Assembly: GCA_046050405.1 (NCBI GenBank)
Contig: JBJOPY010000064.1
Location: 1-6,683 of the forward strand
DNA length: 6,683 nucleotides
Source: JADKCL01 sp046050405
GTDB lineage: Bacteria > Bacteroidota > Bacteroidia > J057 > JADKCL01
Direction of reading: 5' to 3'
Positions within the stretch are counted from its first letter, which is position 1. Every line of letters starts with the position of its first letter. Positions 1 through 6,244 of this stretch are shown piece after piece. A program made the translations under genes and the position numbers. The notes below the pieces were generated by a model that saw only the letters and a list, made by a program, of their open reading frames with translations, had not been told where the DNA came from and did not search any database.

Positions 1-210
1 CCCGAGTTTCTGGCCATCGGCAGAGTAAATCTGTGTGGACAGGTCCAGCTTGGGGTTCTCGATGTCGTTCAGCGGCGGGAGGTTGGTCACGACCGAGATG
101 ACCGTCCACGCTACGACGAGGACGATGAGCCCCAGACCGACCAGAATCGGCCATCGCAGGAAGTTTTTCGAGTTTGAACTGGATTTTGCAGTCCTTTTTT
201 CAGAAGCCAT
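1..210 (-). CDS. Penicillin-binding protein 1A-type peptidoglycan synthase, N-terminal fragment (3' part beyond left edge)
   Basis: Seventy codons from an ATG at 210 run open off the left edge. The peptide has a basic, serine-rich cytoplasmic start (about residues 1-20), one hydrophobic membrane anchor (about 18-42, rich in Leu, Ile and Val) and then NLPPLNDIENPKLDLSTQIY followed by SADGQKLG. This layout, with the sequence 'ENPKxDLSTQIYSxDGxxLG' just after the anchor, is typical of class A penicillin-binding proteins, in which a GT51 glycosyltransferase domain and then a transpeptidase domain follow outside the membrane. Such proteins polymerise and cross-link peptidoglycan from lipid II on the outer face of the cytoplasmic membrane. 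Neither catalytic domain is in the window, so the assignment rests on the N-terminus only. The bases before the ATG are A/T-rich with no Shine-Dalgarno. The gene lies 511 bases downstream of the SEC-C gene and probably has its own promoter. Confidence 0.85.
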   Translation of the reverse strand, partial: MASEKRTAKSSSNSKNFLRWPILVGLGLIVLVVAWTVISVVTNLPPLNDIENPKLDLSTQIYSADGQKLG

Positions 211-403
211 GATATTTATCAGAGATCGTCTGCAAATCTCCGAAGAATATCGATCAATGTAAATCGAGACTGCTGAACTGTACGCCGATTCGTAGAAAAA
301 CCCACCCCCTCCCTGTGCAAGCTCATCCCAACCTGAGCGCTATTCGCAGACATCTGGCCTCCCTCTCCAAAATGAAGGTTTTCGTGCCAGCTTTTCGGAG
401 ACG

Positions 404-437
404 GTGCCCCGGTCTCAGCCCGTGATTATCCGGGCAC
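404..437 (-). terminator. Inverted repeat in SEC-C/PBP gap, possible weak terminator
   Basis: GTGCCC (404-409) pairs with GGGCAC (432-437), and GG (411-412) pairs with CC (430-431) across a one-base bulge, leaving a 17-base loop. This gives an 8-bp bulged GC-rich stem. No run of U follows in either direction, so an intrinsic terminator is only a guess; the repeat could be incidental in a GC-rich spacer. Confidence 0.2.
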
Positions 438-607
438 TCTGCGATGGTATCCGCCTCATCGGCGTTGCCAAGGCTTCAGGTGGCTTGAAAGCCTGGATTT
501 CGCTCCAACCTATCGTTGAAACGAATGGGAATGCTGATTGGAACATTTCCCTACAAGCATATTGCCCTCCGCCGGAACGGAATCCCGGTCGTTGTCTTTC
601 CGTTTCC

Positions 608-630
608 GTCACATGGGTTGTGTGACCCAT
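608..630. other. Two overlapping, mutually exclusive inverted repeats
   Basis: GTCACA (608-613) pairs perfectly with TGTGAC (621-626) around a 7-base loop. ATGGGT (613-618) pairs perfectly with ACCCAT (625-630) around a 6-base loop. The arms share bases, so only one hairpin can form at a time. The site is about 90-115 bases downstream of the SEC-C stop codon. It may belong to the 3' end of that transcript or be a dyad protein-binding site. No U-tract follows. Confidence 0.3.
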
Positions 631-721
631 AGCCAGCCGCCCCACCTTTTCGGCTCCGATGGCGTCCTCCTGAAACTACACATTGGCTTCTTGCCAGGTG
701 CAAGAGAGGCAGCCAGCCCCC

Positions 722-1777
722 TTACGCCCCGTGGCACTTCTTGTACTTCTTACCGCTGCCGCAGGGGCATAGCTCGTTCCGTCCGGTCTTTTCCTCTTTC
801 GTGACAGGCTGTCCATTGGGATGGAACGCGGCTAGCCCTTTGGATTTTTCCTTTCCCCGGAGCAGGGCGCCGCCCGTGAGGAGCTTGGCATCGTCTTCTT
901 CGCCGGCGTCTGAATAGATGTCCCATGTGTCAGTGAAGTGCTGATACATGTTCTGGATGCTTTTGATCGGCATCTTGGCCCAGCTTTTGACGGGCTCGTA
1001 CATGTCGCCCTGCACCTGAAGCAGGCTGCCGCAGACCGATGTGTCCACGAGGTCTTCGTGGAAAAGCGTTTCGATGGTGTCCAGAAGATCCGGGGCACGC
1101 AGGTTGGCGACCTCGGAAATCGCATCCCCGAGGAGAAGCGCGTCATCTTCATCCTGAAAGTTTTCCAGATAGTGATGGAACAGGGACTCGAACCAGGAGA
1201 AGACTTCCTTGCGCCGGCCTGAATAATGCCAGGCCACCTGTGCCACCGCTGATGCAGCAGCTGCCCGAACCCTCCAGTCCGCCTCCTGGTTCCTTGCAAA
1301 CTTCTGCAAGCGATCCAGGTTTTCCTTCCCGAGCTTGAACAATGCCAGCCAGAGATCCTCGTTCAGGTGCTCTTCCATCCAGTAGCCCACCATCTTCGGA
1401 TCCTTGCCCAGGAACTTGCAGACCTTGCCGAGGCTGCTGCTCGCCTTCAACTCGGCCAAGAGGAAAATGGCATGGGCGGGAAAGGAGATGGCACTGAATG
1501 GCAATGGCTCGTCCCCTGATTCTTCCTTTTCCAGATAGGCAGCATAGCGCTCACCCGCGTCCTGCAGAACCATTTCCAGGTCCAGGATCAAGGTCTCGGA
1601 AGGCAGGGCCAGGATCGCCTGGACCACATCGGGGGGAATGTCAAATCCCCAGGCATAGAGTTGGAGAATCTCCGGGTGGTGGAATGCAGGAATTCCTGGA
1701 ACCGTGGCCCAAGTGTCATCTCCCTGCAATTGGGAGCGCTCCGTGTTCCACTCTGAAAGCAAATCGTTCATCGACAT
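722..1777 (-). CDS. DUF1186-type protein with C-terminal SEC-C zinc-binding motif
   Basis: The product is 351 residues. The body (about 25-290) is acidic and predominantly helical by eye, and its layout fits the DUF1186 family of unknown function, including [14 protein letters not shown] at about 97-110. A helical stretch at 169-183 ([15 protein letters not shown]) looks like one HEAT-type repeat. The tail, [19 protein letters not shown] at 332-350, is a textbook SEC-C motif with C337, C339, C348 and H349 as zinc ligands. In SecA the same motif binds zinc and contacts SecB and ribosomes; in stand-alone proteins its role is mostly unknown. There is no signal peptide or membrane segment, so it is probably cytoplasmic. 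The start is either the ATG at 1777 or the one two codons later at 1771; neither has a Shine-Dalgarno. A linker at about 308-332, rich in Lys, joins body and motif. I am sure of the SEC-C motif, fairly sure of DUF1186, and cannot assign a function. Confidence 0.85.
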   Translation of the reverse strand: MSMNDLLSEWNTERSQLQGDDTWATVPGIPAFHHPEILQLYAWGFDIPPDVVQAILALPSETLILDLEMVLQDAGERYAAYLEKEESGDEPLPFSAISFPAHAIFLLAELKASSSLGKVCKFLGKDPKMVGYWMEEHLNEDLWLALFKLGKENLDRLQKFARNQEADWRVRAAAASAVAQVAWHYSGRRKEVFSWFESLFHHYLENFQDEDDALLLGDAISEVANLRAPDLLDTIETLFHEDLVDTSVCGSLLQVQGDMYEPVKSWAKMPIKSIQNMYQHFTDTWDIYSDAGEEDDAKLLTGGALLRGKEKSKGLAAFHPNGQPVTKEEKTGRNELCPCGSGKKYKKCHGA

Positions 1778-1832
1778 GAGTGAATCGAAATATCCAAGCG
1801 ATCAGTACAAACTGTAACTACAAGCCGAATTT

Positions 1833-1845
1833 GGAAAAAATTTCC
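1833..1845. promoter_or_regulatory. 13-base palindrome ahead of the SEC-C gene, possible operator
   Basis: GGAAA-AAA-TTTCC is a perfect dyad about 55-68 bases upstream of the SEC-C start codon and just downstream of a candidate -7 element. The position suits a repressor site. However, the sequence lies in an A-rich patch where such symmetry arises easily, so this is a weak call. Confidence 0.2.
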
Positions 1846-1851
1846 GTAAAA

Positions 1852-1859
1852 CAAAAATA
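1852..1859 (-). promoter_or_regulatory. Candidate Bacteroidota -7 promoter element for the SEC-C gene
   Basis: The minus strand reads TATTTTTG, an exact match to the TAnnTTTG element used by the primary sigma factor of Bacteroidota. It lies 75-82 bases upstream of the start codon in the most A/T-rich patch of the gap. No TTG sits at the expected distance of about 19-21 bases upstream, so the promoter is only half supported. Confidence 0.3.
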
Positions 1860-1933
1860 AAAACGAGGGCATAGGAATCCCTTGCCCCGGCTATTGGAAT
1901 CATCGATCCTTGGAAGACCGCTCGCCGAACGGC

Positions 1934-1972
1934 TGGAGGGCTTGTTCATGAGATGGAATGAACATGCCTCCA
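1934..1972 (-). terminator. Imperfect hairpin downstream of thioredoxin, possible terminator
   Basis: TGTTCAT (1943-1949) and ATGAACA (1958-1964) form a perfect 7-bp stem around an 8-base loop. Beyond a small internal loop (GCT on one side, TG on the other) the stem continues with TGGAGG (1934-1939) pairing with CCTCCA (1967-1972). This makes 13 paired bases in a 39-base element, the strongest fold I found in the window. It lies about 120 bases past the thioredoxin stop and could end the dnaE-trx transcript or protect its 3' end. There is no U-tract on the minus strand, so termination is inferred from position. Confidence 0.4.
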
Positions 1973-2091
1973 TCCCGCTTTCCTTGTCCATTCATCCTCC
2001 CCGGACAGGTGCCCATGGGAACGACAGCTGGCGGACAGAACCGGCTCTAGATGCGCACACGGGGAGACCGTCCTAAGCAGAGGCCAGATGC

Positions 2092-2415
2092 TCAGAGGAA
2101 CTTGTCGAGTATTTCCCTGATCTTGGCCTTGGTTTGCAAACCCACGAGGGCATCGACCTTCTTGCCGTTCTTGAAGAACATCAGGGTGGGCAGGGCGGAA
2201 ACGCCATACTTCGTACCCGTGGAGTGATTCTGCACGTCCATTTTTCCGAAAACGGCCTTTCCTTCCATTTCCCCCGCCAGCTCCTCCACGATAGGGGTGA
2301 GAAGCTTGCAAGGACCGCACCAGGCCGCCCAGTAATCCACGACCACGACCATGTCGTTGTTCAAAACCTCTTCCTCGAAGTTCTGGTCTGTGATCTCTAT
2401 TGCCTTAGTACTCAT
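2092..2415 (-). CDS. trxA: Thioredoxin
   Basis: A complete 107-residue single-domain thioredoxin, the usual length for the family. The active site is WCGPCK with redox cysteines C33 and C36. The buried aspartate (D27 in VVDYWAAWC), the cis-proline (P76 in ALPTLMFF) and the conserved FFKNGKKVDALVG strand-turn-strand (about 80-92) are all present. It is a cytoplasmic disulfide reductase, normally recharged by thioredoxin reductase and NADPH, donating electrons to ribonucleotide reductase and peroxiredoxins. There is no signal peptide or lipobox, so it is not one of the exported ResA/TlpA-like proteins common in Bacteroidota. It begins 41 bases after the dnaE stop and probably shares its transcript. 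The purine-rich AAGAACGAG just before the ATG is only a weak ribosome-binding site. Confidence 0.97.
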   Translation of the reverse strand: MSTKAIEITDQNFEEEVLNNDMVVVVDYWAAWCGPCKLLTPIVEELAGEMEGKAVFGKMDVQNHSTGTKYGVSALPTLMFFKNGKKVDALVGLQTKAKIREILDKFL

Positions 2416-2456
2416 GCTCGTTCTTAGTTTAATTCAATCTCGAAATGAGGTGACGC

Positions 2457-5400
2457 TCACTTTAACTGGTAATCGATGTCAAAGGTTTCGAGGGTTCGAA
2501 TGATTTCGACCCCGGGTTGCACAAGCGTCGTTCGGCTGGTCAGGGGGACCGTGGTTCGGGACTCGTGGTCCACAATGTGCATCTCCAGCACACATTTGCC
2601 CAAGTGGCTGGCAAACAAGTGCTCCAGCTCGTGAACCAGGTTCTCATCGATCACATTCAGGGGGATCTCCAGGCACAATCGCTTCGCCAATTTTTCCCCT
2701 GTGTCTGCGAGGAATTTGATGTCGGTGATCTTCAGTTCATACTCGTGCTGGTCGCGGAATCCGGGAACATACCTGGCGGTGATGTAGAGGATATTGTTGA
2801 CTTCCAGATAGTTGCGAAATTTTGCAAAATCCTCCCCAAACAGTGCCACTTCCATCGCCCCCGTAAAATCCTCCAGTCCGATGATGGAGAACTTGTTTCC
2901 CTTCCGGGTCATTCCCTCCCGTTTCTTGGTGACAATGCCTGCGATTTTGACCTCTTTGTTCTTGAACTTCTCGATGTCCGCCAGGGTTGCCGTCGTGAAA
3001 CTCTTGATCTCCAGCTTGAAAGTGTCCAGAGGATGTCCGGAAAGGAAGAATCCGATGACTTCCTTCTCAAAATTGAGTTTTTCCATCAGGGTCCAATCCT
3101 CTGCCACTGGCACCTTCGGTTCTTGGATCCCCCCCGCACCACCATTGCTCATCCCGAAGAGGCTCACCTGGGAACTGTTCCTTTCCTGCTGGATCTTGAT
3201 TCCATACTGTATGCCCCTCTCCAGCAGGTTGCTCGTGCCATCGATGGGCTCGAAAAACTGGGAACGCCTGATCTCAAATGTATCCAGCGCACCGGCATAA
3301 GTGAGCTGTTCCAGAGTCTTGCGGTTCAGGCTGCCGGCGGGCATGCGCTTGCAGAGATCGAAGAAGCTGGAGAATCTCCCTCCCTTCCTTCGCTCGGCGA
3401 TGATGGCATCCACGATCCCCCCCCCGACCCCCTTGATGGCTTCCAGGCCGAAACGGATGTCTCCCTCGGCAGTCACTGAGAACAGCCGCTGAGATTCATT
3501 GACGCATGGCGGGAGGACCCTGATGCCCATCCGCCGGCATTCCTCGATGAAGAAGGTGATCTTGGAAATGTCGCTCACGCTGTGGGTGAGCACGGCCGCC
3601 ATGTATTCGGCTGGGTAATGTGCTTTCAGGAATGCCGTGCGGAACGCTAGGACGGAGTAGGCGGCGGCATGTGACTTGTTGAAACCATAAGCGGCAAACT
3701 TCTCCATGGTGTCAAACACTTCGCCAGCGCGCTTGGCATCTACACCGTTTTCGATTGCGCCCTTGACGAAGCCTTCGCGCTCCTTGGCCATGACATCGGC
3801 CTTTTTCTTGCCCATTGCCCGGCGCAGCAAATCGGCCTGTCCCAGGGAGTACCGTGCCATTTTCTGAGCCACCTGCATGATCTGCTCCTGGTACACCATG
3901 ATCCCGTAAGTGTTCCGCAGGATCGGCTCGAGCATTTCATGGGGGTAGAGGATGGGTTCGCGACCCTGCTTCCGCTGGATGAAGGATGGGATGTTGTCCA
4001 TCGGCCCCGGGCGATAGAGGGCATTCATGGCGATCAAGTCCTCGATGTCGGTCGGGCGAAGCTGCTTCAGGTACTTGCGCATGCCGTCCGACTCGAACTG
4101 GAAGGTCGCCACGGTCTCTCCCTGCTGGTACAGCTCGAAGGTCTTCTGGTCAGTGACATCGATCTCCTCGGGGTCGATGTCCACATGGTGGCGGTCTTTC
4201 ACCATGTGGATGCAGGTCTTGATGATGGACAGGGTTTTGAGACCCAGAAAGTCCATTTTCAGAAGCCCTGCCTTCTCCGCCATCGGGCCATCGTACTGCG
4301 TGACAAAGCTCTTGTCCTTGGCTGTGGCGATGGGGACGAAGTTGGTGATTTCACCGGGGGCGATGATCACTGCGCAGGCGTGCACCCCTGTGTGGCGGGC
4401 GGTGCCTTCGAGGGTTCGCGCAAACTTCATCATCCGGCGTATCTGGGGATCGGGGCTGTCAAATGCCTGGGCCAGTTCATGGGCGAAATCAGGGTTGTCG
4501 TCCATGCTGAGGGCCTTCTTGAAGGTCATTCCCGGCTTCTCCGGAACGAACTTCGCGATCCTGTTCACCTCCGCCAGCGGGATGCCCAGTGTGCGCCCCA
4601 CGTCCCGGATCGCGGTCTTCGCTCCCATGGTTCCATAGGTGATCACCTGGCTCACGGAGCGGCGTCCATACTCGTTCACCACGAAGTCGATGACCTCCTG
4701 GCGCCCCTCGTCGTCGAAGTCGATGTCGATGTCAGGGGGGGAAACACGGTCTGGGTTCAGGAAACGCTCGAACAGCAATTGGTAGCGGAGGGGATCGACA
4801 TTGATGATCCCCAGGGCATAGGCGACGACGGAGCCTGCCGCAGATCCGCGGCCGGGTCCCACATAGACCCCGCGGCGGTGGGCTTCCGTGGTGAAGGACT
4901 GGACGATGAGGAAGTAGCCCGCATACTTCATCTTGGCCATGACCCTCAGCTCCAGCTCGATCCGCTCCTCGATCTCGAGGGTGATGACCCCGTAACGCTT
5001 TTTGGCACCTTCATAGGTGAGGTGGCGCAGGTAGGCATCCATGTCCGAGAATCCTTCCGGCACCCTGAACTGTGGCAGGAGCATGTCCCCCGTGAGGTTC
5101 ATCTCGAAGTCGCAGCGGTCGGCAAGCTCCATGGTGTTGTCCAGGGCAAACGGCACGTCGGCGAACAGCGTGCCCATCTCCGCCGGTGTCTTGAAATGGA
5201 AGTTTCGGTTCAGGTTGCCCCGGTCATCGGTGAAGCGGAACCGATGGGGGTCGTTGTAGTCGCTTGCCGTCTGCAATGCCAGTAGGAGATCGTGGGCCTC
5301 GCTGTCCTCCTCGTTTACATAGTGGACGTCATTGGTGGCGATGACCTTGATGCCATACTTCTTCGCCCAGCGGAGCAGTACCTCGTTGCACTTGTCCATG

Positions 5401-5942
5401 TCGGCGAGGCCATGGCGCTGGATCTCCACGTAGTAGTCCTCCCTGCCGAAGACATCCAGGTACCATTGCAGCACCTTTTCGGCTGCTTCCTCCCCGTGGA
5501 GGATGATGGCTCGGTTCACTTCGCTGGCCAGGCAGCAGGTGGATGCGACCAATCCCTCACTGTGCTTCTTGAGCATCTCCTTGTCCACCCGGGGCTTGTA
5601 ATAGAAGCCATCGGTGTAGCCGTATGAGCAGAGGATGCAGAGGTTTTCGTAGCCTTTCTTGTTCTTGGCCCAGATGATCTGGTGGTACCTCGGGTTGACC
5701 TTGTTGTCCTTCTCATCGATGGATTGTGCGACAATGTAAAATTCGCATCCGACGATCGGTTTCAGGCCCTTCCCTTTTGCCTCGAGGACAAACTGGGGGA
5801 CACCGTACATATTGCCATGGTCGGTGATGGCGACAGCTTTCATGCCACAGTCGCAGGCCTTCTGAATCATGTCGCTGATCTTGGCAGCACCGTCCAGCAG
5901 GCTGAACTCTGTGTGGTTGTGGAGATGGACGAATTCAGGCAT
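2457..5942 (-). CDS. dnaE: DNA polymerase III subunit alpha (replicative polymerase)
   Basis: A complete 1161-residue DnaE, the catalytic subunit of the chromosomal replicase. Domains in order: PHP domain (about 4-275) with HLHNH (H6-H10), TDHGN (40-44), E67, H87, C137 and NDVHY (204-208); palm and catalytic core with GPGRGSAAGS (362-371), PDIDIDF (403-409) carrying metal-binding aspartates, and D564 in MDFLGLKT as the likely third carboxylate; fingers (about 600-830) with AMNALYRPGPMD and AAYGFNKSHAAAYS; helix-hairpin-helix region (about 831-865, IKGVGGG); beta-clamp-binding peptide QVSLF (925-929); OB fold (about 998-1040); and a C-terminal domain (about 1083-1161). The C-terminal domain resembles that of Bacteroidota DnaE. 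The start at MPEFVHLHNH is chosen because homologues begin there; a TTG 25 codons upstream (6017) keeps the frame open but adds unrelated residues. No Shine-Dalgarno is present. No frameshift or missing key residue was seen. Confidence 0.98.
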   Translation of the reverse strand: MPEFVHLHNHTEFSLLDGAAKISDMIQKACDCGMKAVAITDHGNMYGVPQFVLEAKGKGLKPIVGCEFYIVAQSIDEKDNKVNPRYHQIIWAKNKKGYENLCILCSYGYTDGFYYKPRVDKEMLKKHSEGLVASTCCLASEVNRAIILHGEEAAEKVLQWYLDVFGREDYYVEIQRHGLADMDKCNEVLLRWAKKYGIKVIATNDVHYVNEEDSEAHDLLLALQTASDYNDPHRFRFTDDRGNLNRNFHFKTPAEMGTLFADVPFALDNTMELADRCDFEMNLTGDMLLPQFRVPEGFSDMDAYLRHLTYEGAKKRYGVITLEIEERIELELRVMAKMKYAGYFLIVQSFTTEAHRRGVYVGPGRGSAAGSVVAYALGIINVDPLRYQLLFERFLNPDRVSPPDIDIDFDDEGRQEVIDFVVNEYGRRSVSQVITYGTMGAKTAIRDVGRTLGIPLAEVNRIAKFVPEKPGMTFKKALSMDDNPDFAHELAQAFDSPDPQIRRMMKFARTLEGTARHTGVHACAVIIAPGEITNFVPIATAKDKSFVTQYDGPMAEKAGLLKMDFLGLKTLSIIKTCIHMVKDRHHVDIDPEEIDVTDQKTFELYQQGETVATFQFESDGMRKYLKQLRPTDIEDLIAMNALYRPGPMDNIPSFIQRKQGREPILYPHEMLEPILRNTYGIMVYQEQIMQVAQKMARYSLGQADLLRRAMGKKKADVMAKEREGFVKGAIENGVDAKRAGEVFDTMEKFAAYGFNKSHAAAYSVLAFRTAFLKAHYPAEYMAAVLTHSVSDISKITFFIEECRRMGIRVLPPCVNESQRLFSVTAEGDIRFGLEAIKGVGGGIVDAIIAERRKGGRFSSFFDLCKRMPAGSLNRKTLEQLTYAGALDTFEIRRSQFFEPIDGTSNLLERGIQYGIKIQQERNSSQVSLFGMSNGGAGGIQEPKVPVAEDWTLMEKLNFEKEVIGFFLSGHPLDTFKLEIKSFTTATLADIEKFKNKEVKIAGIVTKKREGMTRKGNKFSIIGLEDFTGAMEVALFGEDFAKFRNYLEVNNILYITARYVPGFRDQHEYELKITDIKFLADTGEKLAKRLCLEIPLNVIDENLVHELEHLFASHLGKCVLEMHIVDHESRTTVPLTSRTTLVQPGVEIIRTLETFDIDYQLK

Positions 5943-6014
5943 CGAGCAGGCGATCAGGAATTTTAGACCCGATTGCGATAGGGCAGGAAATCTTTCGAGG
6001 CTTCCCGCACAGGT

Positions 6015-6046
6015 CAAAGTTAGGGCGAAAGATCGTCAGTGGTGAA
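6015..6046 (-). promoter_or_regulatory. Candidate dnaE promoter, Bacteroidota type
   Basis: On the minus strand TAACTTTG (6022-6015) is an exact match to the TAnnTTTG -7 element. Twenty-one bases upstream lies TTC (6046-6044), preceded by a T to give TTTC, one base from the TTG/TTTG -33 element. The implied transcription start is near 6005-6010, giving a leader of about 65 bases before the dnaE ATG at 5942. Confidence 0.45.
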
Positions 6047-6051
6047 ATTGG

Positions 6052-6071
6052 CTATCCACAGGATTTCCACA
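6052..6071. promoter_or_regulatory. Pair of DnaA-box-like 9-mers upstream of the dnaE promoter
   Basis: CTATCCACA (6052-6060) differs from the consensus DnaA box TTATCCACA at the first base only. ATTTCCACA (6063-6071) differs at two positions. They are in the same orientation with starts 11 bases apart, about one helical turn, and sit immediately upstream of the presumed -33 element. DnaA is known to regulate several replication-related genes in other bacteria; a role here is inference from position. Confidence 0.3.
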
Positions 6072-6120
6072 CCCGTCATCCAAATGTCCCATTCCCGGCT
6101 ACCTGGTCGGAACGCATTGC

Positions 6121-6167
6121 GGGAAATTCCGCCCTTCACTTGGCAGGCATCCTGAAATTCATTTCCC
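6121..6167 (-). terminator. Nested inverted repeats downstream of the ILEI-module gene
   Basis: GGGAAAT (6121-6127) pairs with ATTTCCC (6161-6167) across a 33-base gap. Inside the gap, CAGG (6144-6147) pairs with CCTG (6151-6154) around CAT. The element lies about 80-125 bases past the TAG stop of the upstream gene and before the dnaE promoter, where a terminator would be expected. The outer arms are far apart and no U-tract follows, so confidence is low. Confidence 0.2.
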
Positions 6168-6244
6168 AGGGGTTGCCCCCGTCCATCCCCCGCGCTCATG
6201 GCGTCTCCAGAGACGAAGGTGAGGGAGCCGGTGTCAGCGTACAG

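Larger units (their letters stand above)
211..721. other. Intergenic region between SEC-C gene and PBP1A gene; no convincing gene
   Basis: This 511-base gap holds the 3' trailer of the SEC-C gene (right side) and the 5' leader of the PBP gene (left side). Short open frames exist on both strands (for example 404-625 plus and 415-645 minus), but neither product resembles a family I know and neither has a translation signal. Visible structure is limited to inverted repeats at 404-437, 608-630 and 684-696. A C-rich run at 301-313 reads as three G-runs on the minus strand in the PBP leader. I found no clear TAnnTTTG promoter for the PBP gene; a weak partial match (GAGATTTG) lies on the minus strand near 236-243. 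Confidence 0.6.
1778..2091. other. Intergenic region between thioredoxin and SEC-C genes; no gene
   Basis: This 314-base gap contains an imperfect hairpin near the thioredoxin end (1934-1972) and an A/T-rich patch (about 1831-1863) near the SEC-C end. The patch holds a TAnnTTTG match on the minus strand (1852-1859) and the palindrome GGAAAAAATTTCC (1833-1845). A short plus-strand open frame (1882-2076) has no recognisable product and no start signal. Confidence 0.6.
5943..6244. other. Intergenic region upstream of dnaE
   Basis: This 302-base gap separates the ILEI-module gene from dnaE. It contains the probable dnaE promoter (6015-6046), two DnaA-box-like 9-mers (6052-6071) and an inverted repeat nearer the upstream gene (6121-6167). 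The minus-strand frame of the upstream gene stays open past its TAG stop to a TAA at 6020-6022, but the encoded 74 residues do not resemble any family I recognise. Plus-strand open frames here are shadows of the neighbouring gene. Confidence 0.6.

Noticed and set aside
301..313. Possible G-quadruplex on the minus strand in the PBP leader
   Set aside because: Only three G-runs (3, 5 and 3 bases) are present; a canonical quadruplex needs four.
404..645. Two opposing small open frames (404-625 plus, 415-645 minus) in the gap between the SEC-C and PBP genes
   Set aside because: No family resemblance, no translation signal, and complete mutual overlap suggests GC-rich non-coding DNA; a real small gene cannot be strictly excluded without comparison.
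684..696. TGGC/GCCA mini-hairpin downstream of the SEC-C stop as a terminator
   Set aside because: The stem is only 4 bp with no U-tract, which is too weak to call.
631..718. Direct repeat AGCCAGCC at 631-638 and 711-718
   Set aside because: Eight bases in two copies is within chance for this composition and has no associated structure.
2517..3479. A 320-residue plus-strand open frame inside dnaE
   Set aside because: Antisense shadow of dnaE with no recognisable domain.
3939..5285. A 448-residue plus-strand open frame inside dnaE
   Set aside because: It is antisense to a clearly conserved dnaE; the product is His-, Val- and Asp-rich in a way expected from reading the reverse complement of coding sequence.
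5943..6017. A TTG-initiated 25-residue N-terminal extension of dnaE
   Set aside because: Homologous DnaE proteins begin at the PHP-domain sequence MPxFVHLHxH; the extension has no family similarity and would overlap the presumed promoter.
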